From an uncultured Clostridia bacterium (GTDB lineage: Bacteria > Bacillota > Clostridia > TANB77 > CAG-508): 56,972 bases of DNA. The position numbers and the translations under genes are program-made. The notes beneath the pieces are model-generated. The model made no database searches. It was not told where the DNA came from and was given only the letters and a program-made list of their open reading frames with translations. Every line of letters starts with the position of its first letter. Positions within the stretch are counted from its first letter, which is position 1. Location of the stretch: NCBI GenBank assembly GCA_947627265.1, contig CANQVM010000004.1:1-56972 (forward strand), in the 5' to 3' direction. Positions 37,301 through 47,446 of the stretch are shown here, one piece after another.

Positions 37301-39007
37301 TTACATTTTATCTGGCATTTGCATTCCAAGTAAACTAGCACCTATTTTTAATATTTTTCCTACAGCGTAAGTTAATCCTATTCTAGCATTTTGCAGTTCT
37401 TCTTCTTGTGTTATAATTTTATTTTCATTATAAAAAATACTAAAATTTTTTGATAAATTAATTAAATATCTTGCTAAAATTGATGGTTCATCTTTTTTAG
37501 TTACTTGTACTAATATATCTTCAAAATAATAAATCAATTTTATAATATTTTGAGAATATTCATCTGATAATTTTTGTATATTAATTTCTTCTGCTTTAGG
37601 TATATATCCTACTTTTTCTAATATACTTTTTGTTCTAACATATGTATATTGAATATATGGTCCTGTTTCCCCTTGGAAGTTTAATGCTTGATCCCAGTCA
37701 AATATTTGATCTTTATTGTTTGCTGTTGATAATGTATTAAATATAATTGCTCCTAATCCCACTTTTTTTGCAATTTCTTCTTTGTTTTCTAGGTCTGGAT
37801 TTTTTTGGGTTATTATATCTTTTGCTTTACTTATTGTTTCATTAATTAAGTCTTCTATTTTTACTACATTACCTAATCTTGTTGACATTTTTCCTGTTGG
37901 CAAGTTTACCATTCCATATGATACGTGTTTTAAACCTTTATAATATTTTTCATCTACAATATATTTTGCAACTTCAAAAATTTGTTTGAAATGTAGATTT
38001 TGTTCATATGCAACTACATATAAGGCTTTATCAAAATCATAGGTTCTTGCTCTATATAATATAGCTGCTAAATCTCGTGCAGCATATATAGATGATCCAT
38101 CTGTTTTTTGTATAATGCATGGTGTAGATATTCCTGCATATTCTAAGTCAACTATTTTTGCTCCTTCTGATTCTATTAGTTTACCTTTTCTTTCTAATAT
38201 GTCTACAACTTCTTGTACTTTATCTGCATAAAAAGCTTCTCCATTGTAAGAGTCAAATTTTATATCTAATATATCATAAATTCTATTAAATTCTATCATA
38301 CTTAAGTCCTTAAATTTATTCCATAAGTCTACACAGTATTTATCACCATTTTCTAATAATTTAAAATCTTCTCTACAATTTGCTAATACTTTTTCATCTT
38401 CTTTGCATAAAGCGTTAATTCTAACATACATATCCATCATTTTATTTATAGGTTCTTCTTCTAAATTATATTCATTTCCCCACATTTTATATGCTTCAAT
38501 CATTTTTCCAAACTGTGTTCCATAATCTCCTAAATGATTAATTCCAGTTGTATTATACCCTAAATATTTATATACTTTATATAAAGAATTTCCTATTAAA
38601 GTTGTTCTTAAATGTCCAATATGAAATGGCTTAGCAATATTTGGTCCAGAATAATCAATTATAATATTTTTTTCTTTTCCTATGTTTGAGTTTATATATT
38701 GTTTTTCACACAAAATATTATTAATTACTTCTTTTGTTAATAATTCTTTATTAATAAAAAAGTTTAAATATCCACCAATTACTTCTATTTTTTCTATTAT
38801 ATCACTATTAAATTCTATTTGTTGCTTTAATTCTTCTGCAATTTGTGTTGGTGCTTTTTTTAATTCTTTTGCAAGATAAAAACAAGGAAAAGCATAATCC
38901 CCATTTTTAATATCTTTTGGTGTCTCTATATAATTTTCTATCTCTTCTTGTTTTAATTTTGTCGCTTTTGTTATTTGTTTTGCTATCTCTTTTTTTAAAT
39001 TTGTCAT
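37301..39007 (-). CDS. argS: Arginyl-tRNA synthetase
   Basis: DYSGPNIAKPFHIGHLRTTLIGNSL, GKMSTRLGNVV, C-terminal LGMQMPDKM. Confidence 0.95.
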   Translation of the reverse strand: MTNLKKEIAKQITKATKLKQEEIENYIETPKDIKNGDYAFPCFYLAKELKKAPTQIAEELKQQIEFNSDIIEKIEVIGGYLNFFINKELLTKEVINNILCEKQYINSNIGKEKNIIIDYSGPNIAKPFHIGHLRTTLIGNSLYKVYKYLGYNTTGINHLGDYGTQFGKMIEAYKMWGNEYNLEEEPINKMMDMYVRINALCKEDEKVLANCREDFKLLENGDKYCVDLWNKFKDLSMIEFNRIYDILDIKFDSYNGEAFYADKVQEVVDILERKGKLIESEGAKIVDLEYAGISTPCIIQKTDGSSIYAARDLAAILYRARTYDFDKALYVVAYEQNLHFKQIFEVAKYIVDEKYYKGLKHVSYGMVNLPTGKMSTRLGNVVKIEDLINETISKAKDIITQKNPDLENKEEIAKKVGLGAIIFNTLSTANNKDQIFDWDQALNFQGETGPYIQYTYVRTKSILEKVGYIPKAEEINIQKLSDEYSQNIIKLIYYFEDILVQVTKKDEPSILARYLINLSKNFSIFYNENKIITQEEELQNARIGLTYAVGKILKIGASLLGMQMPDKM

Positions 39008-39075
39008 AATTGCTCTCCTTTATAAAACCAATTTCTAATATTGTTTATTATTTTATTTTTATTGATTTTTATTAG

Positions 39076-40086
39076 TTAATCTTTTTTGCTTGCAATATAG
39101 TTCCAAGAATCTCTACACATATCTTCTAACGTTTTAGTTGCCACCCAATTAAGTTCTTCTTTTGCTTTTTTAGGTTCTGCATAAAATTCATCTAAATCTC
39201 CATCACGTCTTTTTCCTATTTTGTATGGTACATCTATATTATTTACTTTTATAAATGTATTTACTAATTCTAATACACTTATAGGTGTTCCAGTACCTAA
39301 ATTATATATATATACTCCATTTTCTGAACTTTCTAGTTTTTCTAAAGCTTTTATATGACCTATACTTAGATCTACTACATGTAAATAATCTCTTCTGCAT
39401 GTGCCATCTGGTGTATTGTAATCATCTCCAAAAATGGTTAGTTCTTTTAATTCTTTTATTGCCACCTTTTGTATAAATGGCATTAAATTATTTGGTATTC
39501 CTTTTGGATTTTCTCCTATTAATCCGCTTTCGTGTGCTCCAACTGGATTAAAATATCTTAAAATAGCTATTTTCCAACTATTGTCAGCTTTATATAAGTC
39601 TTCTAATATTTGCTCAATCATAATTTTTGTTGATGCATATGGACTAGTTGGTATGCCTCTTTTCATTTTTTCTACGTATTTTGTTGATTTTTGTATTCCA
39701 TATATAGTTGCAGATGAACTAAATACAAATTTTTTTACTCCATATTTTTTCATAGTATCCAATAATACTAAACATCCTGATACATTGTTGTAATAATATT
39801 CTAATGGCTTTGTAACAGATTCTCCTACTGCTTTAAATCCTGCAAAATTTAATACCGCTTCGATTTTATTTTCTTCAAATACCTTTTCTAATTTTTCTCT
39901 ATCTAAATAATCTAATTCATAAAATTTAAAATCCTTATTAGTTATTTTCTTTATATTTTCTAGTACTATTGGTTTACTATTTGAGAAATTATCTATTATA
40001 ACAATTTCCCTTCCTGAATTTAATAGTTCTACTGCTGTATGACTTCCTATATATCCTGCTCCACCAGTTACTAATATTTTTCCCAT
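39076..40086 (-). CDS. galE: UDP-glucose 4-epimerase
   Basis: MGKILVTGGAGYIGSHTAVELL, SSSATIYG, YFNPVGAHESG; internal start preferred over 40158. Confidence 0.95.
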   Translation of the reverse strand: MGKILVTGGAGYIGSHTAVELLNSGREIVIIDNFSNSKPIVLENIKKITNKDFKFYELDYLDREKLEKVFEENKIEAVLNFAGFKAVGESVTKPLEYYYNNVSGCLVLLDTMKKYGVKKFVFSSSATIYGIQKSTKYVEKMKRGIPTSPYASTKIMIEQILEDLYKADNSWKIAILRYFNPVGAHESGLIGENPKGIPNNLMPFIQKVAIKELKELTIFGDDYNTPDGTCRRDYLHVVDLSIGHIKALEKLESSENGVYIYNLGTGTPISVLELVNTFIKVNNIDVPYKIGKRRDGDLDEFYAEPKKAKEELNWVATKTLEDMCRDSWNYIASKKD

Positions 40087-40167
40087 ATAAAATTCATTCC
40101 TTTCTTGTTCAATTAATATGACACATGTATAAATAAAAACCTTTAAGTTTATTTTCAAATTATTTTA

Positions 40168-41556
40168 TTACTTCTTAGTAATTTCTATCCCGTTTTTGGT
40201 ATCTTTTATTTCATATCCTTTTTTGCTTATTAAATCTCTTAGTATATCAGATTCTTCCCAGTTTTTATTTTCTCTTGCAACTTTTCTTTTTTTTACTAGT
40301 TCTAATATTTCTGCTGGTATTTCTATTTCTTTTGTTTGAAATTTTTTTTCAATTTTTAATCCTAAAACTGTATCAAATTTTAATAATAAATCAGACAATT
40401 TTTTAGATTTTTTTTCTTGTCTTATAACTTCCCATACAACTCCCATTGCAACTGGCATATTTAAGTCATCATTAATTGCTTTGTGAAATTTTTCTTCATA
40501 TTCTTTTATTTTACTATCCTCAATATTATCTTTACCTTCTAAATGCATTTGATAACCTTTTTTTAATCTTTCTAATGATTTAGACGCTGCTTCCATTGCT
40601 TCCCAAGTGAAGTTTAGCTTATTTCTATAATGAGATGAATAGCTAAATAATTTGTATACAATTGGGTCATATCCTTTTTCTATAATGTCTTTAATTAGGT
40701 ATACATTTCCTAAACTTTTTGACATTTTGCCACCATTTATTAGTAGATATTCACCATGTAGCCAGTAATTTGCTGGTATTTTACCACATGCTCCTTTACT
40801 TTGTGCAATTTCATTTTCGTGGTGTGTTGGAATTAAATCAATTCCTCCTGTGTGTATGTCAAATGTTTCTCCTAAGTAATGCTGCCCCATTGCTGAACAT
40901 TCTATATGCCATCCAGGATAACTTTTACCCCATGGGCTATCCCATTTCATTAAATGATTTTCTGGTGCTTTTATCCATAATGCAAAATCACATGGATTTT
41001 TCTTTTCTGGATCTACTTCTACTCTTGCACCTGCTTTTTGTTCTTCTAAGTCTAAACTAGATAGTAATGGATATTTATCTAATTTTGAAATATCAAAATA
41101 TATTGCTGTTGAAGTTTCATATGCATATCCTCGTTCTAGTAATTTTTTTACATATTCTATCATTAAATTAATATGTTCAGTTGCTTTACAAATTATTTCA
41201 GGTGTTTCTATATTAAGTATTTCCATGTCTTTAAAAAATAATTCTGTATAATGATTAGCTATTTCTAATGGTGTTTTATGTTCTTCTTTTGCGGACTTTA
41301 ACATTTTGTCTTCGCCACTGTCTCCATCAGATACTAAATGCCCTACATCTGTTATATTCATTACATGTTTTATACTATATCCATTATATTTTAAAACTCT
41401 TCTTAAGTTATCTTGAAATATATTTGTTCTCATGTTTCCTATTGTCGCATCTTTATATACTGTTGGTCCACATGAATACATCCTCACTTCTTTTTTATCT
41501 ATTGGTTTAAATATTTCCTTTTTCTTAGTTAAAGTATTGTAAAATAATATATCCAT
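40168..41556 (-). CDS. cysS: Cysteinyl-tRNA synthetase
   Basis: MYSCGPTVYKDATIGNMRTNIF, GWHIECSAMG, KMSKSLGNV. Confidence 0.96.
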   Translation of the reverse strand: MDILFYNTLTKKKEIFKPIDKKEVRMYSCGPTVYKDATIGNMRTNIFQDNLRRVLKYNGYSIKHVMNITDVGHLVSDGDSGEDKMLKSAKEEHKTPLEIANHYTELFFKDMEILNIETPEIICKATEHINLMIEYVKKLLERGYAYETSTAIYFDISKLDKYPLLSSLDLEEQKAGARVEVDPEKKNPCDFALWIKAPENHLMKWDSPWGKSYPGWHIECSAMGQHYLGETFDIHTGGIDLIPTHHENEIAQSKGACGKIPANYWLHGEYLLINGGKMSKSLGNVYLIKDIIEKGYDPIVYKLFSYSSHYRNKLNFTWEAMEAASKSLERLKKGYQMHLEGKDNIEDSKIKEYEEKFHKAINDDLNMPVAMGVVWEVIRQEKKSKKLSDLLLKFDTVLGLKIEKKFQTKEIEIPAEILELVKKRKVARENKNWEESDILRDLISKKGYEIKDTKNGIEITKK

Positions 41557-41636
41557 AAATTCTCCTTTCTTATATATATGTATAAATAGGTGCCTATTTT
41601 CTTATGTTAGCACCTATTTATAATGTTTGTTTACTA

Positions 41637-44243
41637 CTAAGGTGTAGTTTTGTTTGAACCTGAACCTGTATTCGTTTGTGTATTATTTGCTGGTGGTCTA
41701 CCTCCTGCCCCTCCTTCAGTGTTTGTATTTTCTGATGAATTTATATTTGTATTTTGATTATTTGATTGATTATTGCTTGGATTTGTTGTTTGTGGTGGTT
41801 CTTGTTCTGGTTTCGAATGTATGTCACACACTTCTTCTACTTTTTTTCCAGATGTTGTTTGACTACCTGACCAAAGTTTTAATTGTTCTTTTGGTAATAC
41901 TACTCCATAATAATTTACTTTTGTACTTGGACAATAGTCATTTGCTATTTTTTCAGATTCAGTACATAATATTTGACTTCCATGTCCTGGGCATTTTTCT
42001 GGAAGACTATTTGAGTTAAATATTTCTTTATAAGTATCTGTGCATCCTGTTGTAGCTAAACATCCTGTAGTTCTGCATACAGTTTGTTCGACAATACCGC
42101 TTGGTCTTGTAAAAGATTTATTTTCGAGATTTTTATGAATGTCTGTCATAACAGCATCCCATATTTGACCTGCTGGGTTTTGTACAAAATCTTTTACTTC
42201 TTCATTTTTATCAAATCCAAACCAAGTTGCAGCTGAATAATATGGTGTAAATCCACATAACCATCTATCATAACTGTGATCTGTTGTTCCTGTTTTTGCA
42301 GCTACATCCATTCCTGGAATTTTGCAATATGTTGCTGTACCATTTGATGCATTTACAGGTTCTTGTAAAACAGATTTTGTTAAATATGCTGTTTGTTCAG
42401 AAAATATCCTTTTTTGTTCTTGCTTTGGTGTAAGCACAGTATTTCCATTTGAATCTATAACTTTTGTATAAAAAGTTGGAGTTATATATACACCATCATT
42501 TGCAATTGTTCCATATGCTGCTGCCATTTCTAATGGACTTGCACCGTTTGTCATTCCACCAATTGCTAAAGCTAAAACTTCATCTGAACTTTCACTTAAA
42601 GAAGACAATCCCATATTTTTAAGATATTCTAAAGACTTTTTAGGGGTTAATTCTTTCATAATTTTTATAGCTGGTATATTTCTTGATAGAGCAATAAATT
42701 CTCTAATATTCATTGGTTTATTTTTATATGTATTTCCATCATTCTTTGGACTGTATCCACCACCAAAATCTGTTTTTTCATCCATATAGCATGTAGCCAT
42801 TGTAATAACTTTTTCTTCTAGTGCTGGTGCCACATCAGCTATTGGTTTAATTGAAGATCCTGTTTGCTTTTTCATTTGAGTGGATCTGTTCCAACCTGCT
42901 GTTTGTTTTTCTCCTAATCCACCTGCTACACCTACTACATTTCCTGTTTTATAGTCAATAATTGCCATTCCAGATTGCGTATGATCATTAATTAACTGCC
43001 CATCTTTCTTGTCTCTTCCACTTTTTATGTATTTTTCTTTTGCATACTCTTCTTCTAGCCTTGTTTGTATTGTAGAATCTACTGTTGAATAAATAGTTAA
43101 TCCGCTACTATATACATAATTCTCAGCTAATTGTCTTGAAATATTTTTATCTTCCATTACTTGATTTGTTACTTGTTCTATAACTGCATCTGTATGATAT
43201 GAATATGTACTTGCTGTTGAAATTTGTGCCTTTTCAAATTTTAGCCCTGCATTTACTTCTTCTACTGATTTATTATATTCCTCATCATTTTTTATATATC
43301 CTAATTCTTTCATTTTTGATAGAACTGTTAATACTTTTGACTTTATTCTTTGATCTCTTTTTTCCTCAGTGTCACTATCTGATGATAACACATATGGGTT
43401 ATAGTAATTTGGTGATGAGTTTATTCCTGCTAAAAATGCACATTCTGCTAAACTTAAATCTTTTGCACTTTTATTAAAGTAATATTCTGCTCCTAATTCA
43501 ACACCATGCAAGTTACCTTCTCCACCTACGTATAAAATATTTAAATATAATTCTAATATTTGCTCTTTTGATATCATTCTTTCTACTTGATAAGCTTTTG
43601 CCCATTCTTTTACTTTTCTAAATATACCTGCAAAACCACTTGATTCATCATCTTTAGTTATATTTTTTACTAATTGTTGTGTAATAGTACTACCACCATA
43701 AGAACTATTTCCTGTTATTGTATGTAAAATAGCTCCTGCTGTTCTTTTTAAATCTACGCCACTATGTTGATAAAATCTTTCATCTTCTATAGCTACATAA
43801 GCTTTTGGCAAATAATCTGCCATATCTTCTAATGTAATAACTTTTCTTTTTTCATCACCACTTAAATTGGCAATTATATTTCCAGAAATATCAACTACAA
43901 CAGAGTTTGATGCTCCTATTTTTAGTTCATCTTTGGTTATTTGAAAGTCATCTCCAAATAAGCCAAAGAAAATTCCCGCAACAATTCCTGCTCCTATTAC
44001 TACTAATAATAAAAATATAATTAAACATATTTTTATTGCTATTCTTAATTTTGGATGTTTCTTTTCTTTATTTTTAGATTTCCTTACTTCTGGTCTTTTT
44101 GTTGCTTTTTTACTTGTATTTTTTCCTTTCTTTACTACATTTTTTGTTAGTCTTTTTGTCCCATTTTGTACTTTATGAGGTGTAGTTCTTTCTATGTTAT
44201 GGTTTTTACTATTTCTATTATTTTTGCTTTGATTATTTGGCAT
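41637..44243 (-). CDS. Class A penicillin-binding protein (PBP1A-like)
   Basis: EDERFYQHSGVDLKRTAGAI, GGSTITQQLVKN, QTGSSIKPIADVAPALE, AAKTGTTDHSYDRWLCGFTPYY. Confidence 0.94.
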   Translation of the reverse strand: MPNNQSKNNRNSKNHNIERTTPHKVQNGTKRLTKNVVKKGKNTSKKATKRPEVRKSKNKEKKHPKLRIAIKICLIIFLLLVVIGAGIVAGIFFGLFGDDFQITKDELKIGASNSVVVDISGNIIANLSGDEKRKVITLEDMADYLPKAYVAIEDERFYQHSGVDLKRTAGAILHTITGNSSYGGSTITQQLVKNITKDDESSGFAGIFRKVKEWAKAYQVERMISKEQILELYLNILYVGGEGNLHGVELGAEYYFNKSAKDLSLAECAFLAGINSSPNYYNPYVLSSDSDTEEKRDQRIKSKVLTVLSKMKELGYIKNDEEYNKSVEEVNAGLKFEKAQISTASTYSYHTDAVIEQVTNQVMEDKNISRQLAENYVYSSGLTIYSTVDSTIQTRLEEEYAKEKYIKSGRDKKDGQLINDHTQSGMAIIDYKTGNVVGVAGGLGEKQTAGWNRSTQMKKQTGSSIKPIADVAPALEEKVITMATCYMDEKTDFGGGYSPKNDGNTYKNKPMNIREFIALSRNIPAIKIMKELTPKKSLEYLKNMGLSSLSESSDEVLALAIGGMTNGASPLEMAAAYGTIANDGVYITPTFYTKVIDSNGNTVLTPKQEQKRIFSEQTAYLTKSVLQEPVNASNGTATYCKIPGMDVAAKTGTTDHSYDRWLCGFTPYYSAATWFGFDKNEEVKDFVQNPAGQIWDAVMTDIHKNLENKSFTRPSGIVEQTVCRTTGCLATTGCTDTYKEIFNSNSLPEKCPGHGSQILCTESEKIANDYCPSTKVNYYGVVLPKEQLKLWSGSQTTSGKKVEEVCDIHSKPEQEPPQTTNPSNNQSNNQNTNINSSENTNTEGGAGGRPPANNTQTNTGSGSNKTTP

Positions 44244-44327
44244 TTTATTACCTCCTTGCCAATTATAAATTATAGCAAGTACATTATATTATATTTTATA
44301 AAAAAAGAAAAGCTTTTAATAAAATTT

Positions 44328-45182
44328 TTATATTTTAGTTTTATTACCTGTTATTTCAATTATTTTAACATTATCTTTTTTTATTAATATATCTTTATAC
44401 TTAAATGGTTGCCTTAAATTCATTTGTGCTTCATAAACATCTTTCTGATCATATTTATCTTTTTTTTCATAATCTTCTTCATTAAAATTATTAAATTCAA
44501 TTTTATAATCATTAATAATTATTCCATTAAATCTTTTTTTATTTATTTTTATATTTCCTCTAATATTTATAAGAATTGCTTCTTCATATATTTGATACTC
44601 ATTTACAAGTTCAGATGGAAAGTCTACATTTAAAATAATGTGTGATCTTGAAAGTCCTTTTTTCTTGTTATTTGTTACATATATTAAAATTCCATCTTCT
44701 TCAAGAAGTTTATCTTCTATCTTTTTAAATTGTCTTATATGATTAGTAATAATATTTACCCTTTTATATTCTTTTGCAATTATTTTTATATTTTCTAATA
44801 TATCTTCTGTAAGATTGTTTATTAAAATAGCTATATATATTTCTTCTTTTTTCATTTTCTTTTTTTGAACAACATATTCTATAATTTTATTTGATAAAAT
44901 TTCAAACAATTTCTTTCCTTCTACTATATTTAAATTGTAAGTATATAAGTAGTTTTTATAAATTTCGTTATTTTTTATCTTTTTACTTAAAATTACTTTA
45001 TTACTATTGGTTTTATCAAAAATTTTTTTTGTTTTTTTGGCTAATTTTTCTGCTTTTTGTGATTTAATTTTTTCTCCATCTATTGGCAAAATTATTTTAT
45101 CTTCTTTTAATTTAATTATATTAAATGCTTTAAATAAAAAATTAGGCTTGTCAGTTTCTTGAATAAAATACAAAAAAATCAC
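44328..45182 (-). CDS. Hypothetical protein
   Basis: 284 aa intact ORF. Confidence 0.65.
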   Translation of the reverse strand: MIFLYFIQETDKPNFLFKAFNIIKLKEDKIILPIDGEKIKSQKAEKLAKKTKKIFDKTNSNKVILSKKIKNNEIYKNYLYTYNLNIVEGKKLFEILSNKIIEYVVQKKKMKKEEIYIAILINNLTEDILENIKIIAKEYKRVNIITNHIRQFKKIEDKLLEEDGILIYVTNNKKKGLSRSHIILNVDFPSELVNEYQIYEEAILINIRGNIKINKKRFNGIIINDYKIEFNNFNEEDYEKKDKYDQKDVYEAQMNLRQPFKYKDILIKKDNVKIIEITGNKTKI

Positions 45183-45235
45183 TCTCCTATACTTTTAATA
45201 ATATGAGAATGATTTTTTTATATGCTAATTTATAT

Positions 45236-46101
45236 TTAAATAATTATATCTCTTTTAAGTAAATTTTCTTTTATAACACCAATTCCAATAAATTTGTTAT
45301 TATTATATATTTTATAAATTCCATCTGGCTCATTTTTTGTTAATTGTACACCATTTAAAAATAAACTTAACTTTTTATCATCTATATATATTTTTTTACT
45401 TTCTTTAAATAATTTTTCAATTGTTATTATTTTTAAATTTATTTTTTGTTTTTCTTTTTCAAGCTCTTGAATTGTTATTGCATTTTTTATATTAAATTCT
45501 CCAACTTGCACTCTTTGTAATTCTTTCATATATCCGAATGGTATTTAATCCGTTTTGCAATATCTTCACATAAGCTTCTAATATATGTACCTTTTGAGCA
45601 ACTAACTTCAAAAGAAATCTGTTTTTCTTTTTTATTAATTTTTATTAATTTAATATTATATATTTGTATTTTTCTTGGTGGTATATCTATCTTTTGCCCT
45701 TTTCTTGCATATTCATATAGTTTTTTACCTTTTACTTTAATTGCAGAATATATAGGAGGTATTTGTTCCTGTTTTCCTAAAAAACTTTCTAATATATTTT
45801 TTACATTTTCTTCTTTTAAAATTTCAGGATTTACATTTACTTCTTCTATTACTTTTCCTTCACTATCTGCTGTATCTGTTTTTTTTCCTAATTGTAATTC
45901 TACCTTGTAAATTTTATCATGATTTATTAAATATTTTGAACATAAGGTTCCTTTTCCAATTAGTAATGGCAACACTCCTGTTGCCATTGGATCTAAAGTT
46001 CCTGTATGCCCCACCTTTTGATTACACATTTTTTTTACTTGATATACTATATCATGTGATGTACATCCTTTTTGTTTATTAATTATTAATATACCATCCA
46101 T
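45236..46101 (-). CDS. truB: tRNA pseudouridine55 synthase (two CGGA recoding sites)
   Basis: ORF 45526..46101 (MDGILIINKQKGCTSHDIV, KVGHTGTLDPMATGVLPLLIG, KGTYIRSLCEDIAK) continues via two CGGA sites: IAK-G-LNTI-G-YMKELQRVQVGEFNI. 866 nt = two +1 shifts. Confidence 0.92.
45533..45536 (-). other. CGGA recoding site (Gly), truB site 2
   Basis: ACC ATT CGGA TAT ATG AAA; in frame after site 1 (45548-45536=12). Confidence 0.87.
45549..45552 (-). other. CGGA recoding site (Gly), truB site 1
   Basis: GCA AAA CGGA TTA AAT ACC; (46101-45552)/3=183. Confidence 0.87.
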
Positions 46102-46114
46102 ATAAATTCCTCGT

Positions 46115-47065
46115 TTATAAAGATTTTTTTACTTCTTTTAAAACTTTTTCTTTCACTTGTTCTATATTTCCTTGTATAAATGCACCAGCTGCTCTTGGGT
46201 GACCTCCACCTCCAAACATAAAGCAAATATCTGATACATTTACATAGTTTCCTGAGCGCATAGATATTTTATATCCTGTTTTTTCTTTATTTTGTCTAAT
46301 AAATATAGATACTTCAACACCTTCAATATCTCTACCAATATCTACTAATCCTTCATGATCTCCTGGTTCTGCCTGCACTTCTTCTTCATCTTGCATTGTA
46401 ATATACGTAAATGTTATTTTTCCATTTTCTAAAATTTCCATTCTGTCAATTACTTTTTTGGTTAATAAAAAGTTTGCTTTTGTTTTTGTTCGTAATGTTC
46501 TTTTATAAATGTCTTGTATATTTACTCCTTTGCGAATTAATTCTGCTGTAAATTCAAAAGTTTCTGGTGTAATACCACTATGTCTAAATCCTCCTGTATC
46601 CGTGATAATTCCTGCCATAAGACAACTTCCAATTTCTTTTGTAATATCAATTTGAAAATATTCGAATATACCAGCTAATGTTTCACAGCAAGCAGGAGAT
46701 ACTGGATTAACATAGTTTAAATCTGCAAACATATTATTACTTCCGTGATGATCAATATTAATTGTTTTTGTTGCATTTTCAAAATATTCTTTTTGTGCTA
46801 GTCTTTTTAAATCTGCATTATCTACAGAAATTGCTAAATCATAATTTTTAATATTTGATTCTTTTTTTATTTTATCTGTACCAGGTAAAAAACTAAATAA
46901 TCTAGAATATTCTGGAATAATAACATCTGCTTCTTTTCCAAACTTTTCTAATACTAATTGTAATGCTAAACTGCTTCCAATAGCATCTCCATCAGGAGAT
47001 TCATGTGTTAATATTACAATTGTTTTTGCTATTTTCATCTCTTCTAATATTTCATCTAAAGTCAT
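46115..47065 (-). CDS. nrnA: DHH-family oligoribonuclease/pAp phosphatase
   Basis: THESPDGDAIGSSLAL, NIDHHGSNNMFAD, GGGGHPRAAG. Confidence 0.92.
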   Translation of the reverse strand: MTLDEILEEMKIAKTIVILTHESPDGDAIGSSLALQLVLEKFGKEADVIIPEYSRLFSFLPGTDKIKKESNIKNYDLAISVDNADLKRLAQKEYFENATKTINIDHHGSNNMFADLNYVNPVSPACCETLAGIFEYFQIDITKEIGSCLMAGIITDTGGFRHSGITPETFEFTAELIRKGVNIQDIYKRTLRTKTKANFLLTKKVIDRMEILENGKITFTYITMQDEEEVQAEPGDHEGLVDIGRDIEGVEVSIFIRQNKEKTGYKISMRSGNYVNVSDICFMFGGGGHPRAAGAFIQGNIEQVKEKVLKEVKKSL

Positions 47066-47069
47066 ATAT

Positions 47070-47435
47070 TTATTTCTCCTTTTCTTTCTTTGGCATTATT
47101 TCTTTTAAAATAGTGTCAATTTTTGCACCATATTCTAATGAATCATCTAATTCAAATATAATTTCAGGAGTATTTCTTAAATTTACTCTTCTTGCTAATT
47201 CACTTCTGATAAATCCTGAAGACTTTTTTAGTGCTGCTAAAGTATCTTTTATGTTTTTTGAATTTAAAATACTTACATATACCTTTGCATATTTTAAATC
47301 ATTTGTAACTTTTACTTTTGTTACACTAACTAATCCTGTTACATTTGGATTTTTTAATTCATAGCCAATAATTTGACTAAGTTCTTTCCTGTATTCTTCA
47401 TCAATTCTTCCTAATCTATTGTGATTCTCTGGCAT
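47070..47435 (-). CDS. rbfA: Ribosome-binding factor A
   Basis: HNRLGRIDEEYRKELSQIIGYELKNPNVTGLVSVTKVKVTNDLKYAKVYVS. Confidence 0.93.
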   Translation of the reverse strand: MPENHNRLGRIDEEYRKELSQIIGYELKNPNVTGLVSVTKVKVTNDLKYAKVYVSILNSKNIKDTLAALKKSSGFIRSELARRVNLRNTPEIIFELDDSLEYGAKIDTILKEIMPKKEKEK

Positions 47436-47446
47436 TTTTTCACTTC

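Noticed and set aside
45533-45552. A single -1 frameshift in truB
   Set aside because: Two CGGA +1 events give the family-like GLNTIGYM sequence and match the pattern elsewhere; a -1 shift needs an unrelated mechanism and keeps KYH residues that do not fit.
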